A stretch of DNA of 64,000 nt, from positions 62,001 through 126,000 of the forward strand of contig JAUIAH010000001.1 in NCBI GenBank assembly GCA_030425385.1, in the 5' to 3' direction. The notes beneath the pieces were generated by a model. It had not been told where the DNA came from, made no database searches, and worked only from the letters and a program-made list of their open reading frames with translations. This DNA comes from Verrucomicrobiia bacterium. Its GTDB lineage: Bacteria > Verrucomicrobiota > Verrucomicrobiia > Verrucomicrobiales > DEV007. A program made the translations under genes and the position numbers. This document shows positions 1 to 9,698 of this stretch, piece after piece; position 1 is the stretch's first letter, and every line of letters starts with the position of its first letter.

Positions 1-759
1 CTGGAGCTTATCGATGAAACCCTCACCAAACAACGTTTCTAAGTCGGGATGGGCAGTGAAATTGTAATCGTAATAAGTCGGCGTTTTCCAGATGACCCGA
101 CACACATCGGTGTCCGAACCCTCTTTGGCGGCCCATTTATCATAGGTCTTGAAGTTGACCGCCCCCACTTGCACTTGGCCCGAAGCCACGAGTTCGATCG
201 TCGCATCATGTGCTCCAGAGAATCCGGGCTTGGACCCAAAGAAGGCTTCCGGCGACTTGCCTGTGTTCTCACGGATGAAGAACTCTGGCATGAGCCGACC
301 CGATGTGCTTTTGTTAGAGCCAAACGTGAAGCTCTTCCCCGCCATTTCCATGGGAAACGCATCTGAAGCGGTGAGACCGGTGCTCTGATGCGCGATGAAA
401 TAGGACATGAAATAGGGATCCTCTTTCCCCTGCGCGATCGCCCGGGCTCCCTCCACATTGTGCATGGCTTGGACGCCTGTCAGACCACCAAACCAAGCAA
501 TGTGGACATCGCCATTCTCGAACATCCGCACCGAGGCATCATAATCCGTTGACGGGACATACTCGCACGGAACACCCAACGTCTTCGTCAGGTACTCGGC
601 CACGGGATCATACTTCGCTTTCAAAGCCACCGCGTCGTGATCGGGAATCGCCGTGAATTTCAAAACGGCGTCTCCCGAGCTATTGGTGGATTTGCTGCAA
701 CTACTCAGCGTCACGGCGACCGCCGCCACGCCCAACAAGATGGTTCTCCTTGTCGTCAT
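1..759 (-). CDS. PhnD-like ABC transporter substrate-binding lipoprotein (3' end outside window)
   Basis: The reading frame is open from an ATG at 759 to the window edge (253 codons), so the C-terminus is missing. The first 21 residues are a lipoprotein signal: MTTRR, a hydrophobic stretch, and a lipobox LSSC with Cys21. The mature part follows the phosphate/phosphite/phosphonate-binding (PhnD, type 2 periplasmic binding) pattern: FTAIPDHD near the start, then KYDPVAEYLTKTLGV, VHIAWFGGLTGVQA and a later QVGAVNFKTYDKW segment. Such proteins capture an oxyanion in the periplasm and hand it to a PhnC/PhnE-type transporter. Those partners, if present, lie to the left of the window. The ligand cannot be told from sequence. 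The family call is firm; phosphonate versus phosphate or phosphite is open. Confidence 0.85.
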   Translation of the reverse strand, partial: MTTRRTILLGVAAVAVTLSSCSKSTNSSGDAVLKFTAIPDHDAVALKAKYDPVAEYLTKTLGVPCEYVPSTDYDASVRMFENGDVHIAWFGGLTGVQAMHNVEGARAIAQGKEDPYFMSYFIAHQSTGLTASDAFPMEMAGKSFTFGSNKSTSGRLMPEFFIRENTGKSPEAFFGSKPGFSGAHDATIELVASGQVQVGAVNFKTYDKWAAKEGSDTDVCRVIWKTPTYYDYNFTAHPDLETLFGEGFIDKLQ

Positions 760-800
760 AAGGTCCGCCATCCTAGACGGCCCCCACCACCATGCAACCC

Positions 801-1283
801 TTACCGATCTCCATCCATGTAAGCGATGATTCTCGGAATGGCATCATTCAGAATACGAAACGTCTCCTCAAAAGCCTCCGTCTCCCCGCCAATGGGATCA
901 GGCACATCCTTGCCCCGAAACTCCGGTAGCGACGAGAATTCGGTCACCAGGTGGGCCTTTGCCCGCGTCTTGGGGAACTGCTTCCGCAGCGTCGCCAGGT
1001 GCATCTCCGTCATGGCGAAGATATGGGTCGCGGCACGCACCTGACGCCGATCAATGCGTTTGCTAGACAGGCCCTCCGTCTGCAAGCCATGATGAAGAAG
1101 CAAAGCTTCCACCTCTGGAACCGGCGGCACGGGTTGATCCGCAAAGAACCCGGCCGAGGACAAGTGCCAGTCGCGATCCGCGAGAAAGGAACGGGCCAAC
1201 GCCTCAGCCATGGGACTACGACACAAATTGGCCGTACAGACAAAGAGCAGGTGGGGGCGCCTAACAAAGAGTCGTGAAATCAT
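801..1283 (-). CDS. Low-molecular-weight protein tyrosine phosphatase family protein
   Basis: A 160-residue cytosolic protein of normal size for the LMW-PTP/arsenate-reductase-like fold. The phosphate-binding loop C-x5-R appears as CTANLCRS (Cys16 to Arg22) directly after the first beta strand (HLLFV). The general-acid Asp lies in the late VPDPIGG motif. The frame is open another 26 codons upstream, but that extension (MLGWWGGSEC...) does not look like protein, so I start at the ATG at 1283 (MISRLF). Relatives dephosphorylate tyrosine-phosphorylated proteins, often exopolysaccharide kinases. No polysaccharide kinase is visible nearby, so the substrate is unknown. Confidence 0.85.
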   Translation of the reverse strand: MISRLFVRRPHLLFVCTANLCRSPMAEALARSFLADRDWHLSSAGFFADQPVPPVPEVEALLLHHGLQTEGLSSKRIDRRQVRAATHIFAMTEMHLATLRKQFPKTRAKAHLVTEFSSLPEFRGKDVPDPIGGETEAFEETFRILNDAIPRIIAYMDGDR

Positions 1284-1467
1284 ACAGGGGAACTGCTGCG
1301 AACCAACACAAGAATTCCCATCGGTCAACCCACACTCGCTTCCACCCCACCACCCCAGCAAAGAGACGATCGATCGCCACCTTCTGCCATCTCAAGCAAA
1401 CCCTATCACTATCACCTCAAAGAACTCATCCACGCCTGTCTGACGGACACACTATATTTCAAACTCT

Positions 1468-4400
1468 TCACTCACTTTCAGGCAGATCCTTGAGCATCTC
1501 TTCGGCACGCACTGACCATCGGCTTTCCTTCTTTGCAGTCAGACGGATGGATGCCTGGGCCGCGGCGCGGGCGCGGGCCCACTGCCCTTGCGCTTGTTGG
1601 ACGAAGGCGCGCTGACAGAAGGCACTTGGACTTTGAGCCAGTGGACTGGTGCCATCTGGCACTTCAGCGTGGTAGAAATGCCAGTGTTCCGCCCAGGACG
1701 GTAGCACGGCCTCTCCCAAGATCGCGACAAGTGCCTCAATGGTGTCCGGGCTGTGCGTGCGCCAACGACTGGCGACCGTCTCCACCCCGACCATGACGGA
1801 ACAGTCAAAGCTGAGATCGGAGCTCTCCGCATCCACTTGATGGACGCTGACGGCAAACGTGTGAGACCCTGCTTCAAGAGGAGGCAAGTAGAGTTCGAGC
1901 GAATCAAACGTCCCCTCATAGGCAGATGGCAGTGTTTGCAGCACCTTGCCATCGCGCATGTTGGCTTCCCAGAGTCGCTGACCATTCAAGAAGACGGTGG
2001 CACCGTCGTCATAAAGCATCTTGAGAACCGCTGGGGTCTCGGGAAGGGCTTCGGGGAGGATGACGGTCTTGCGGAAATGAACTACTAGCGGTTTCTCATC
2101 CGAGATATCAAGATGGGTGGCGAGGAAGTCATCTCCGTAGCCGATGGGAGCCGTGCCCTCTCTCCAATGACTAGCGTCAACCAGGCTCCTGCTCGAAACG
2201 TCTGCCGCGGGAGCGGTTTGATAGTGCCAACTGGATCCCGGTGCGATCAGCACTTCGCCTCCAGGCCCCTCTGGCCACCGTTCTTCCATCACCGCTTCCA
2301 AGGAAGTCTCTACCTGAACGCCTTCCGATCGCAAGAGCGCTAGGATCATGAAGGCTGCATCTAGGTAGGCCTCGCGCGTCGATGCGTTTCCGAGACTACT
2401 CAGATGGTAATAAGCGAGGGCCATGGCTACGCGGCTATCCGCATGCTCAGGATCCCGCGCATACCCGCGTTGGGCGGAGACGAGGGCACCGTGGAAGTGC
2501 TTTCGAGCGGTTTCGATATCACTTTTCCTGGCAGCCTCGATCCCCAGCTGCAAACAGACCTCGGACGCACTGCAGAAGGCTTCTTCCAATCCTTCCTGAT
2601 CAGCCGGATCCAACTGCTCCACGCTGGCCATGGCGTTCATGACATAGAACTCAGCCAGCGCCAAATGCGGCTTTCCATGGTCGCCTTTGAGGCTTGCGGC
2701 TGCCAACGCGGCGAGAACTCTAGGATTTCCTGGCGACAACCCCAGCGCACGTCGAAGACTAACAGAATCATCGCGATGACGCAGATAGTCGACATAGCGG
2801 CTGAGCGTCCATTCGGATCCGGGCGCAATCGACCGCTCTGACGAGGATGCTGTCAACCAGTTTGCCCAGGCAGCCCATCCACCCTCCATGCCGTCAACCT
2901 CTCGGAGACGCGTCTCCTGTTGCGCAAATGCAAGGGCCTTTGCCTGTCCACTCGTTTCATCCACAGCGAAACCGGCAATACCTTCCGCCAAAGCAGAGAG
3001 AGAAGCGGGAGGCGACCCCTCTTCAGGGTAGAGATCCACTTGCATCGTGTCCTCACCTAGACAGACGAGCACGCGGGTTCGATCTTGAGATAATGACAGG
3101 AAGCCGTTGCCAAACTGTGGGCGACGATTGAAATTCACGTCGTGAGGAACCGGTATCGATATGGGTTTCGTGATCGGTGTCGAGTCTGTGAGATTCCACG
3201 CACGCAGTTGTGCCCGAAACTCGCCCGCCAAGGTGAAGGATAGCGTCACGCCAGTGGTCGCCTCATCGTCCATTGCTAGCAGAAAGACAGGCCCATCGTG
3301 ACGGAGCACATTGCTTCGCGCTTCCTTCTGATCCAGGTCCCACAATTGCACATCACCTGTGATGGATCCGATCAATGTCATGGGCTTTCGGACCGCCATC
3401 GCCGCGCAGGTGGGAATCAAGGACATGCCCAATTTCGCCTTCTGAGGCGTGGGGGCATCGAGGTCCCACACAAAAGCTTCATTCGCGGTCGCTGTGAAGA
3501 CAAAGCGGCCGGAGGGCGCGAAGTAGGCCATGGTCGCGGGCGTCTCGTGAGCCAGTGTCGCGACCACCGTTTCCGGGGCGTGCCAGGAGCGGACTTCCAC
3601 CTCCTTGGCCACCAACTCGCCGCCGACCCTAAAGCTGGATCCTCCAAGAAACCATTCGTTGCCGGAATGATAGTCAAGCACTCGGAACGGCACCTTTCTT
3701 GTGAGCAACGAGACGGAAGGCAAGGACAATGTCTCTTGAGTCCCGTCGGCCCGAAGCCGTTCCAAGAGGCCATGGTTCTCTTGGCGACGCCAGGTGATGA
3801 AATCGCCTCCTCGATAGGCGCAGAACGCTACATCACCTTCACCATTTCCCGGTTGGTGTTGATGTAAGGATCGATCCGCCGTGATCTGTTGGAGACCCGC
3901 CTCGCGATTGGCCGTGACGAAACGTTGATGATCTGGACTCGCGGCCAGAAGGAGATCATCACGAAAGGAAAGAGGCGCGACGTGGATGGGATAGCGCGTG
4001 AGATCCCATACTGAGCACGCTCCGTCCAAGGAAAGCGTGAGCGCACGTTGAGAGGAATCGTCAAATCCTGCGTAAAGGACCTGACTCCCATGCACCATGG
4101 GTTGGCTGATCTCTTGCTCTCTATCAAGATCCCACAGCCGCGCTGTCGCATCCAAAGAACCTGTCAACAGTTGCGAACCGTCACGATTGAAATCGATCGC
4201 AATCACCGATCCATCGTGCTCCAAGACGCCGACGACGCGCTCACCCGTCGCAAGGCTATGCACACTCGCGGATCCACTGAATCGACCCACGCCCAGTCGC
4301 TCACCCTCGGGTGAGAAGGCGATGACCATGACGAAATCATTGGCACTGGTGAACGTGTGCAGGCGATCACCTGTGGCGATGTCTAACACCACCACCTCTC

Positions 4401-6909
4401 CCGTGGCGACCCCAAAGGCAATGCGCTGCCCAGTCGGATCCACATCCGTTGGTGCGCTCGGCGCGTCTCCTGTCCACCGAGGTCCTTGAAAGATCTCCTT
4501 CCAAGCGGGTTCCGGCGCATGCAAATCCACAACTGAAAGAAGTCCCTTCGTATCCGTTTCCCAGAACGCGGCAAGGTAACGCCCATCCGGCGTGGCATGG
4601 TAGCGATAGAGGCTGAATTGCCCCTTGGGATCAGGCAGCACGTATTCTTGATCACCCTCTAGCGCTTGCACGTGTACCTTCGCCTCAATGACATGGTAGC
4701 CAATCCAATAGCGCCGATCCTGTGAGATGACGTGGTTGTGGCCATAGCCATCATCAACCAGATCCCGTTGACCCACCACCACCCCATCGGACACGCGTAC
4801 TCGCTGGTAACTTTTCTCGCGCATCACGAGGAGATGATCTGCGGCCCTATTGAAATAAAGCCCAGTGATCGGTCGTTGGGGATCTTCTAACAGCACGCCA
4901 TGGAGACTCCTCCCGCTAGCCAATTCGAAGATCTCCACTCCACCATTCTTGGTGAACCCGGCCACATAGGCACCATCAGAAGTCATATCGGCAGTCTCAA
5001 TGTCCTCGTGCATCCGAATCTCCAGATCGAGAGGAGGAAAGGCTCGCCTTGGAAAACGATGATAGCCCAGAGTCGCCACCAGACGACGCGCTGCCGACGC
5101 ATTGTCAGGATCACTCCTCAATGCACGCGCAAGATGAGCTACCGCCATATTCGCGTACCCTTGTTTCAAGTGCTCATTGGCCAAGGCGTAGTCCGCCTGG
5201 CTCGCCGTGATCCTGGCGCTTTCCTTCAGCACCCGCTGTTCCTGCAACCCCTTATAGAGAGACGCCACCACGGCTAACAAGCCCACCATCGCCACGGCCC
5301 CCAATGCCAACAGTCGGCGGCGCTTTTCCGTCTGTTGCTGAAGCCGTTGCTGATACGCAGCGGCCTCCTCTTCGCGGCGCAAGGCAGCATGGCGCTCAGC
5401 GAGCGTTTCTAACTGAACGGCCAGGTCCGTCGCATCCGCAAAGCGCCGGTTAGGATCCACATCGATGCATCTGGCAATGTCCTCACGAAGCAGAGGATCC
5501 TCGACGTCCCGGTGCCAACCACTGCCCATCGGTTTCGTCAGGTCACCTGCCACCAGCTGGTAAAGCATCACTCCCAGGGAAAAGACATCCCCTCGAATGC
5601 TCGCTGGCTGTCCGATCAGGTACTCTGGAGCCATGTAGAGCTGCGTGCCACTAGACCCTCCATCACTTTCACCCATCAGCGATTCTGTGAATCCCAATTG
5701 CGTGATGTTCCGTTGATCCAAGGCCGCTGAATCCGCCAAGGTCCCGATGCCAAAGTCCGCGATACGTGGGCGCGGGGCGCCATCCTCTTCATGTATGAGA
5801 ATGTTAGAAGGCTTGATGTCTTTGTGAATGATGCCGACCGAATGAGCCGCCGCCAATGCCCGGGCAGCTCGCGCTAAGAGATCGAGTCGCGTCGTCATCG
5901 GCACGGAATCGATCCCGCCCTGCGCCTCGGCCCAGATCGAAAGATTGCCCAGCGGCACATACTGACTTTCCAAGTAGAAGGGGGGCGCTTCTACCGAGAC
6001 ATCATAGAGCGCGGCGATGTCATCGCGATTCCCTAACGCATCGCGCAAGAGACGGAACAGCGTCAACTCTCGTTTAAAGGATCGTAAGCGTTCCGCATCG
6101 AAGCAGAACTTAAACACGCGCTGATTCTTCGTATCGGCATGAGTAGCCAACCACACTTCGCCAAATCCACCCTGGCCGAGTTTCTCGGTGATCACCCATT
6201 TCTCGTGCCGGGGGATCGGTAGTCCGGCACCTGGTCGCCATCCGAGAGTCGCCTCCTCTTCAGCAGAAACCGCGCGCTTAGCCTTTGCGTTATCATCCGG
6301 CGGCGTCAACGGCGCCCACCCTAACGCTCCCACCTCATAGATATCCATCGGCTCCTCCGTGCCCTTGAAGAGGTAACGCCCATGCGCTGGCCACTGCAGG
6401 GGAGGCAACTCTTCTCTAGCAATGCCCTCAAGCAACGGATGCTCGCGCGTGTATTGGCGCGCCTCGTCAAAGACAGCCCGCGTCAGGAGAATCTGACGAT
6501 CTCGTGCCAGGTCCATGATCCTGGCACACAGGTTGATTGCCATGCCCACCGCACGCTTATCCCCCGTGATCTGTTCCTCCATCTCAGAAACTTCTCCCAT
6601 GTGCAGGCCGATGCGCATTTGCATGGGCTCACCCTCACAGACTTCATTTCGGAGCAGACACTGCAACCGCAACGCCGTCTCCACCGCATCGCTCGCCGAG
6701 CCAAACTTGACCAGAAAGCCGTCACCCGTCTCATTCAGGATGCGCGCGCCAGAGACATGGCTCAGGCACTGTTTGAACAAGGCATCGTGCCGAGAAATGA
6801 AGCGCGTGTAGGCTTCCGTACCCAGCTTGCTCTGAAGAGCCACCGAGCCCACGATATCCGTGAAGAGCAGGACGGCGAGTTCTTTGGAATGGGAATCAGT
6901 GGCAGTCAT
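1468..6909 (-). CDS. Giant signalling protein: class III cyclase homology domain, Ser/Thr kinase, membrane helix, WD40 repeats, TPR and lectin-like region
   Basis: A single 1813-residue frame starting at ATG 6909. Residues 10-190 are a class III nucleotide cyclase domain: metal Asp18 in FTDIVGS, Asp63 in ETGDGF, Asn126/Arg130 in INLCAR. Residues 238-500 are a Hanks-type kinase: LGQGGFGEV (244-252), Lys267, Glu281, HKDIKPSN (362-369), DFG (385-387), APE (427-429). A membrane helix lies at 533-551. The rest is outside or periplasmic: WD40-like repeats (for example DATARLWDLD), then helical TPR-like repeats, then a beta-sandwich with ATVFLNGQRLW that resembles the galactose-binding-like modules of this phylum. 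The purine-specifying Lys of adenylyl cyclases is Asn59 here, so cyclase activity is uncertain. The kinase looks complete. Likely a membrane-spanning sensor kinase. Confidence 0.9.
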   Translation of the reverse strand: MTATDSHSKELAVLLFTDIVGSVALQSKLGTEAYTRFISRHDALFKQCLSHVSGARILNETGDGFLVKFGSASDAVETALRLQCLLRNEVCEGEPMQMRIGLHMGEVSEMEEQITGDKRAVGMAINLCARIMDLARDRQILLTRAVFDEARQYTREHPLLEGIAREELPPLQWPAHGRYLFKGTEEPMDIYEVGALGWAPLTPPDDNAKAKRAVSAEEEATLGWRPGAGLPIPRHEKWVITEKLGQGGFGEVWLATHADTKNQRVFKFCFDAERLRSFKRELTLFRLLRDALGNRDDIAALYDVSVEAPPFYLESQYVPLGNLSIWAEAQGGIDSVPMTTRLDLLARAARALAAAHSVGIIHKDIKPSNILIHEEDGAPRPRIADFGIGTLADSAALDQRNITQLGFTESLMGESDGGSSGTQLYMAPEYLIGQPASIRGDVFSLGVMLYQLVAGDLTKPMGSGWHRDVEDPLLREDIARCIDVDPNRRFADATDLAVQLETLAERHAALRREEEAAAYQQRLQQQTEKRRRLLALGAVAMVGLLAVVASLYKGLQEQRVLKESARITASQADYALANEHLKQGYANMAVAHLARALRSDPDNASAARRLVATLGYHRFPRRAFPPLDLEIRMHEDIETADMTSDGAYVAGFTKNGGVEIFELASGRSLHGVLLEDPQRPITGLYFNRAADHLLVMREKSYQRVRVSDGVVVGQRDLVDDGYGHNHVISQDRRYWIGYHVIEAKVHVQALEGDQEYVLPDPKGQFSLYRYHATPDGRYLAAFWETDTKGLLSVVDLHAPEPAWKEIFQGPRWTGDAPSAPTDVDPTGQRIAFGVATGEVVVLDIATGDRLHTFTSANDFVMVIAFSPEGERLGVGRFSGSASVHSLATGERVVGVLEHDGSVIAIDFNRDGSQLLTGSLDATARLWDLDREQEISQPMVHGSQVLYAGFDDSSQRALTLSLDGACSVWDLTRYPIHVAPLSFRDDLLLAASPDHQRFVTANREAGLQQITADRSLHQHQPGNGEGDVAFCAYRGGDFITWRRQENHGLLERLRADGTQETLSLPSVSLLTRKVPFRVLDYHSGNEWFLGGSSFRVGGELVAKEVEVRSWHAPETVVATLAHETPATMAYFAPSGRFVFTATANEAFVWDLDAPTPQKAKLGMSLIPTCAAMAVRKPMTLIGSITGDVQLWDLDQKEARSNVLRHDGPVFLLAMDDEATTGVTLSFTLAGEFRAQLRAWNLTDSTPITKPISIPVPHDVNFNRRPQFGNGFLSLSQDRTRVLVCLGEDTMQVDLYPEEGSPPASLSALAEGIAGFAVDETSGQAKALAFAQQETRLREVDGMEGGWAAWANWLTASSSERSIAPGSEWTLSRYVDYLRHRDDSVSLRRALGLSPGNPRVLAALAAASLKGDHGKPHLALAEFYVMNAMASVEQLDPADQEGLEEAFCSASEVCLQLGIEAARKSDIETARKHFHGALVSAQRGYARDPEHADSRVAMALAYYHLSSLGNASTREAYLDAAFMILALLRSEGVQVETSLEAVMEERWPEGPGGEVLIAPGSSWHYQTAPAADVSSRSLVDASHWREGTAPIGYGDDFLATHLDISDEKPLVVHFRKTVILPEALPETPAVLKMLYDDGATVFLNGQRLWEANMRDGKVLQTLPSAYEGTFDSLELYLPPLEAGSHTFAVSVHQVDAESSDLSFDCSVMVGVETVASRWRTHSPDTIEALVAILGEAVLPSWAEHWHFYHAEVPDGTSPLAQSPSAFCQRAFVQQAQGQWARARAAAQASIRLTAKKESRWSVRAEEMLKDLPESE

Positions 6910-6978
6910 CGCATCAACTCACCCTAACGAGTCTGGCGAAAGAATGTTCGCCAGGCAATGCCATTCTCCTTAACGAAA

Positions 6979-7010
6979 GAAGCCGAGACTGGCGGTCCAG
7001 TCTCGGCTTC
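6979..7010 (-). terminator. Hairpin terminator behind the pseudopilin gene
   Basis: A perfect 14-bp stem (6979-6992 with 6997-7010) closes a 4-base CGGT loop, 30 bases after the pseudopilin stop. Read on the minus strand it is followed by TTTCGTTA, a weak T tract. The position, between this stop and the start of the kinase gene at 6909, fits a terminator that insulates the two. Confidence 0.75.
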
Positions 7011-7040
7011 GAAATAAGAGCGTGAGCTCTTTGAAATGCC

Positions 7041-7700
7041 TTACTGCCCTGGGCGGAGACGCTTGAGGGGGTTCAGCACTTCGACGAGGTCGTCTTCAAC
7101 AATGTCGGGAATCTCGAAGAGATTGTCACCAGAAGGCGCCTTGGGTGTGCGGTCTTCGCCGAGCTTCATCGCGGTGGCCGAACCATCACGGAAACCGATG
7201 ATCGCCTTATTAGGCTGAGCCCAGACGTGGTTACGCTCATCGTAAGAACCGATGCCGTTGGTGAATCCGTCGGCGAGGATTGGGGTGCTCGTCTTGCTGT
7301 TATCCGTCAAGCCGCTGACGTAGGCCCAGTGGTTCTCACCGGCTTCGAGGGCGCGACCTTCAGTGTAGTCTTCATCTGGTGGGCTCTTGGGATCGCAGAA
7401 GACACGGTCACCTTGGAGATAGAAGATCTTCTCCGTGTCCGAGTAGTCTGGGAAGAGTTGGGACAACGCCATGTTGGAGTCGCCCGTGCCTTCAGGGTAG
7501 AGACCGCCAGAATCACCTGAGTAGAGCGTCATAGACGTCAGGATATTCTGAACGTTCTTGGTAGCAGGAATCATGCGCGCGCTGACCCGTGCTTTACCAA
7601 TCATCGGCGTCGCCACCGTCGCGAGAATCGCGATAATGGTGATCACCACCAGGAGTTCGATCAGGGTGAAACCCTTCTCATTTCGTTGGGATATGTTCAT
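7041..7700 (-). CDS. Type II secretion/type IV pilin-like pseudopilin
   Basis: 219 residues. The N-terminus is a class III prepilin signal: short basic leader MNISQRNEKG, then FTLIELLVVITIIAILATVA, with cleavage expected after Gly10 and the conserved Glu at position 5 of the mature protein. The rest is a soluble globular head with the Asp/Gly-rich pattern common in the many pseudopilins of this phylum. It would be processed by a prepilin peptidase and built into a pseudopilus or displayed at the inner membrane. No other secretion gene is adjacent, so it looks like one of the dispersed orphan pseudopilins. It stands alone, with a terminator behind it and a 277-base divergent upstream region. 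Confidence 0.88.
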   Translation of the reverse strand: MNISQRNEKGFTLIELLVVITIIAILATVATPMIGKARVSARMIPATKNVQNILTSMTLYSGDSGGLYPEGTGDSNMALSQLFPDYSDTEKIFYLQGDRVFCDPKSPPDEDYTEGRALEAGENHWAYVSGLTDNSKTSTPILADGFTNGIGSYDERNHVWAQPNKAIIGFRDGSATAMKLGEDRTPKAPSGDNLFEIPDIVEDDLVEVLNPLKRLRPGQ

Positions 7701-7977
7701 TGGAACGGTTTGTTTATCTAGTATGTATTGCGGTTTGGGTGAGGCCGCGAAGCCTCGGTTACGTAGCCCCAGGCACCGGAAGAGACCGGGGCGGGGAAAT
7801 ATGGCCTGGCGATGAAAGCGAGAGCAAGGACATTTCGGGATCCTTCCTGGGTTTTCTCAAATTTCTCGCACGGCTTTGCAGGAAATTTCTGATCTGTTCG
7901 ATTGATTCATGATAGTTTCCATGGAAATACTGATAAAACTACCGTTCCTGATATTAAGGAGATAGAACGTTTTCCCT
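7701..7977. other. Divergent intergenic region
   Basis: The 277 bases between the divergent pseudopilin and zinc-ribbon genes should hold both promoters. The half nearer 7978 is AT-rich. A short inverted repeat (AAATTTC at 7859-7865, GAAATTT at 7882-7888) could be an operator or a weak hairpin. AAGGAG at about 7956 lies a little far from the ATG at 7978. I could not assign a riboswitch class. Confidence 0.35.
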
Positions 7978-9666
7978 ATGGCTCACGTTGACCAGCCGGG
8001 CGCGCCAGGTTCCCAGAGCCCGGGCGCCTTGCAGTTCCCCTGCCCTGCGTGCCAGCGAGAGCTGAGCATCCCTGCGCACTTGGCGGGCGTGGAAGGTCCT
8101 TGCCCACACTGCCAGACGCCCATCGCGGCTCCCATCCCGGCCCGAGGTCAGGGGGCCCGACGGCTGAGCGATCCCGTTCCTCAAGCACGTCCGGCACCGG
8201 CGCCGCCAACGACACCGACTCCAACAGCCCCGCCACCGACTCCTGATTCGCAGCCAGCACCCGCTCCGCGACAGGTGCAGTGTGCGGCCTGTGGCAGCAG
8301 CCTCGTGATCGAGCCCTCGATGGCCCATTTGCCTGGGGGGCCCTGCCCACGGTGCCAGACGTGGATCGATCTCCAAGGGCACCAGGCTCCAGCTTCCCAG
8401 GCGCAACCGCCCGTCGCCGCCCCCCACCACTCTCCAGAGCCGGCCCCGACGCCGTCGACACCTTCCGAATCGTTCGGCCAACCGGATGGTTCGGGTTCGA
8501 CGGAATTGAACCGGTCGCCATCGCTTCCAGCCGAGGAACCGCCTTCGTTTCCCAAGATTCCCGATGCCCCAGAAGCCACGGAACCTGCTGAAGCCTCGGA
8601 TTCGCCTGCGACAGAAGGTACGGTCCGTCGGCGGGTGAAGCGGCGGAAGAAGAAACGTCAGTTGCCACCGGAATTCTACGTGGGCCATGCCGCGGGCGAA
8701 CTGGATGCGCGCGGTCAGGAATCGGCCGATCGGGCGCGGCGCGATCGTTTTCCCGACAAGGGAGGTCAAGGAAGTCGGAAAGACTCCAAATGGGCCGTGT
8801 GGCTTCCCGTCGCCCTGGGCATCTTGTTACCTCTGTTAGGAGGACTGTACGCCGCGATCCATTTCAAGATCATCGATCCGGCCGATTTGAAGTTCTGGGA
8901 TCGGCCACGGAGTTCCGCAGATCCTGAAGCTCAAGCGGTCTCCAACGGCGTGACTCAAACGGAGGTCCGCCTGAAAGGCAAAGCCAAGCAAGCCTATCAA
9001 ACCATCGAAGCGGTGGTGACGCAGTTTCTGGAGGCGGAGAGCTGGGAGGACGCGGAGCGCCATCTTTACACAGACAATCTGCCAGAGAACAGCGAAGCGC
9101 TCTCGTTTCTCAAGATGTTTCCGAGAGAAGAGTATCACGGCGCCCAGATAAAGGTGGTCGACTTTATACGGATTCCAAAGACGGAACGCTTCACCTTCGC
9201 CTTGCATTTAGACAATGGGATGAGTGATCTCGGCGAGCCTCGCATCGGTTTCATGATTGGCGAGCAAATGGAGACCGGCCTCCCGCAATTGCACGCGTTG
9301 CAACTCTATCAGAGCTGGAAAAGCACCCTCACAGATTTCCTCGAGACGTCAGGCAGCGCGCCGTCGCGCTTCTACGCACGCCTACGCCTCGCGGATTCCT
9401 CGGCGGTTCCCGATGCCCTCACATTTCCTGACGATGGGCCCTACGTGAAACTCATTCTCGAAGATTGGTTAGTCAAACGCCCGTGGATGAAAGAGGTTTA
9501 TGTCAGGAAAGCGTCCTGGGCAGGCACACGATTGCTCAATGGCCTGACAACGACCTGGTCTCGAGCCGTCATCGACCTCGAATGGCTGCAAGGCCCCACC
9601 GGAGATGCCTTCGTCCACGTGGCCGGCGTGTATTCTTCCAACTGGGGAGATTTCCCCAAGCAGTAG
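7978..9666 (+). CDS. Membrane-anchored double zinc-ribbon protein with large exported domain
   Basis: 562 residues. The cytosolic part has two zinc-ribbon units, each CxxC ... CPxC: Cys22/25 with 42/45, and Cys102/105 with 123/126. A long Pro/Ala-rich linker follows, then a basic stretch RRRVKRRKKKRQ (218-229) and one membrane helix (272-293). The C-terminal 260 residues are probably outside the cytoplasm and resemble the exported part of the protein at 23830-25122 (a helical 'VVTQFLEAESWEDAERHL' start, then a beta-rich region). The ribbon-basic-helix layout recurs in the smaller protein at 13135-13674. No enzyme motif is seen. The function is unknown; a structural or regulatory membrane protein is the most I would say. 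Confidence 0.75.
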   Translation: MAHVDQPGAPGSQSPGALQFPCPACQRELSIPAHLAGVEGPCPHCQTPIAAPIPARGQGARRLSDPVPQARPAPAPPTTPTPTAPPPTPDSQPAPAPRQVQCAACGSSLVIEPSMAHLPGGPCPRCQTWIDLQGHQAPASQAQPPVAAPHHSPEPAPTPSTPSESFGQPDGSGSTELNRSPSLPAEEPPSFPKIPDAPEATEPAEASDSPATEGTVRRRVKRRKKKRQLPPEFYVGHAAGELDARGQESADRARRDRFPDKGGQGSRKDSKWAVWLPVALGILLPLLGGLYAAIHFKIIDPADLKFWDRPRSSADPEAQAVSNGVTQTEVRLKGKAKQAYQTIEAVVTQFLEAESWEDAERHLYTDNLPENSEALSFLKMFPREEYHGAQIKVVDFIRIPKTERFTFALHLDNGMSDLGEPRIGFMIGEQMETGLPQLHALQLYQSWKSTLTDFLETSGSAPSRFYARLRLADSSAVPDALTFPDDGPYVKLILEDWLVKRPWMKEVYVRKASWAGTRLLNGLTTTWSRAVIDLEWLQGPTGDAFVHVAGVYSSNWGDFPKQ

Positions 9667-9698
9667 ACGCACCGTAGGATCGCGGCTAGGGAGAGATC

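Noticed and set aside
7701-7977. c-di-GMP-type riboswitch before the pseudopilin gene
   Set aside because: A GCAAAGCC-like piece occurs on the minus strand, but the other conserved elements were not found.
7954-8769. Minus-strand Arg-rich open frame
   Set aside because: Shadow of the GC-rich Pro/Ala linker of the zinc-ribbon gene on the other strand.
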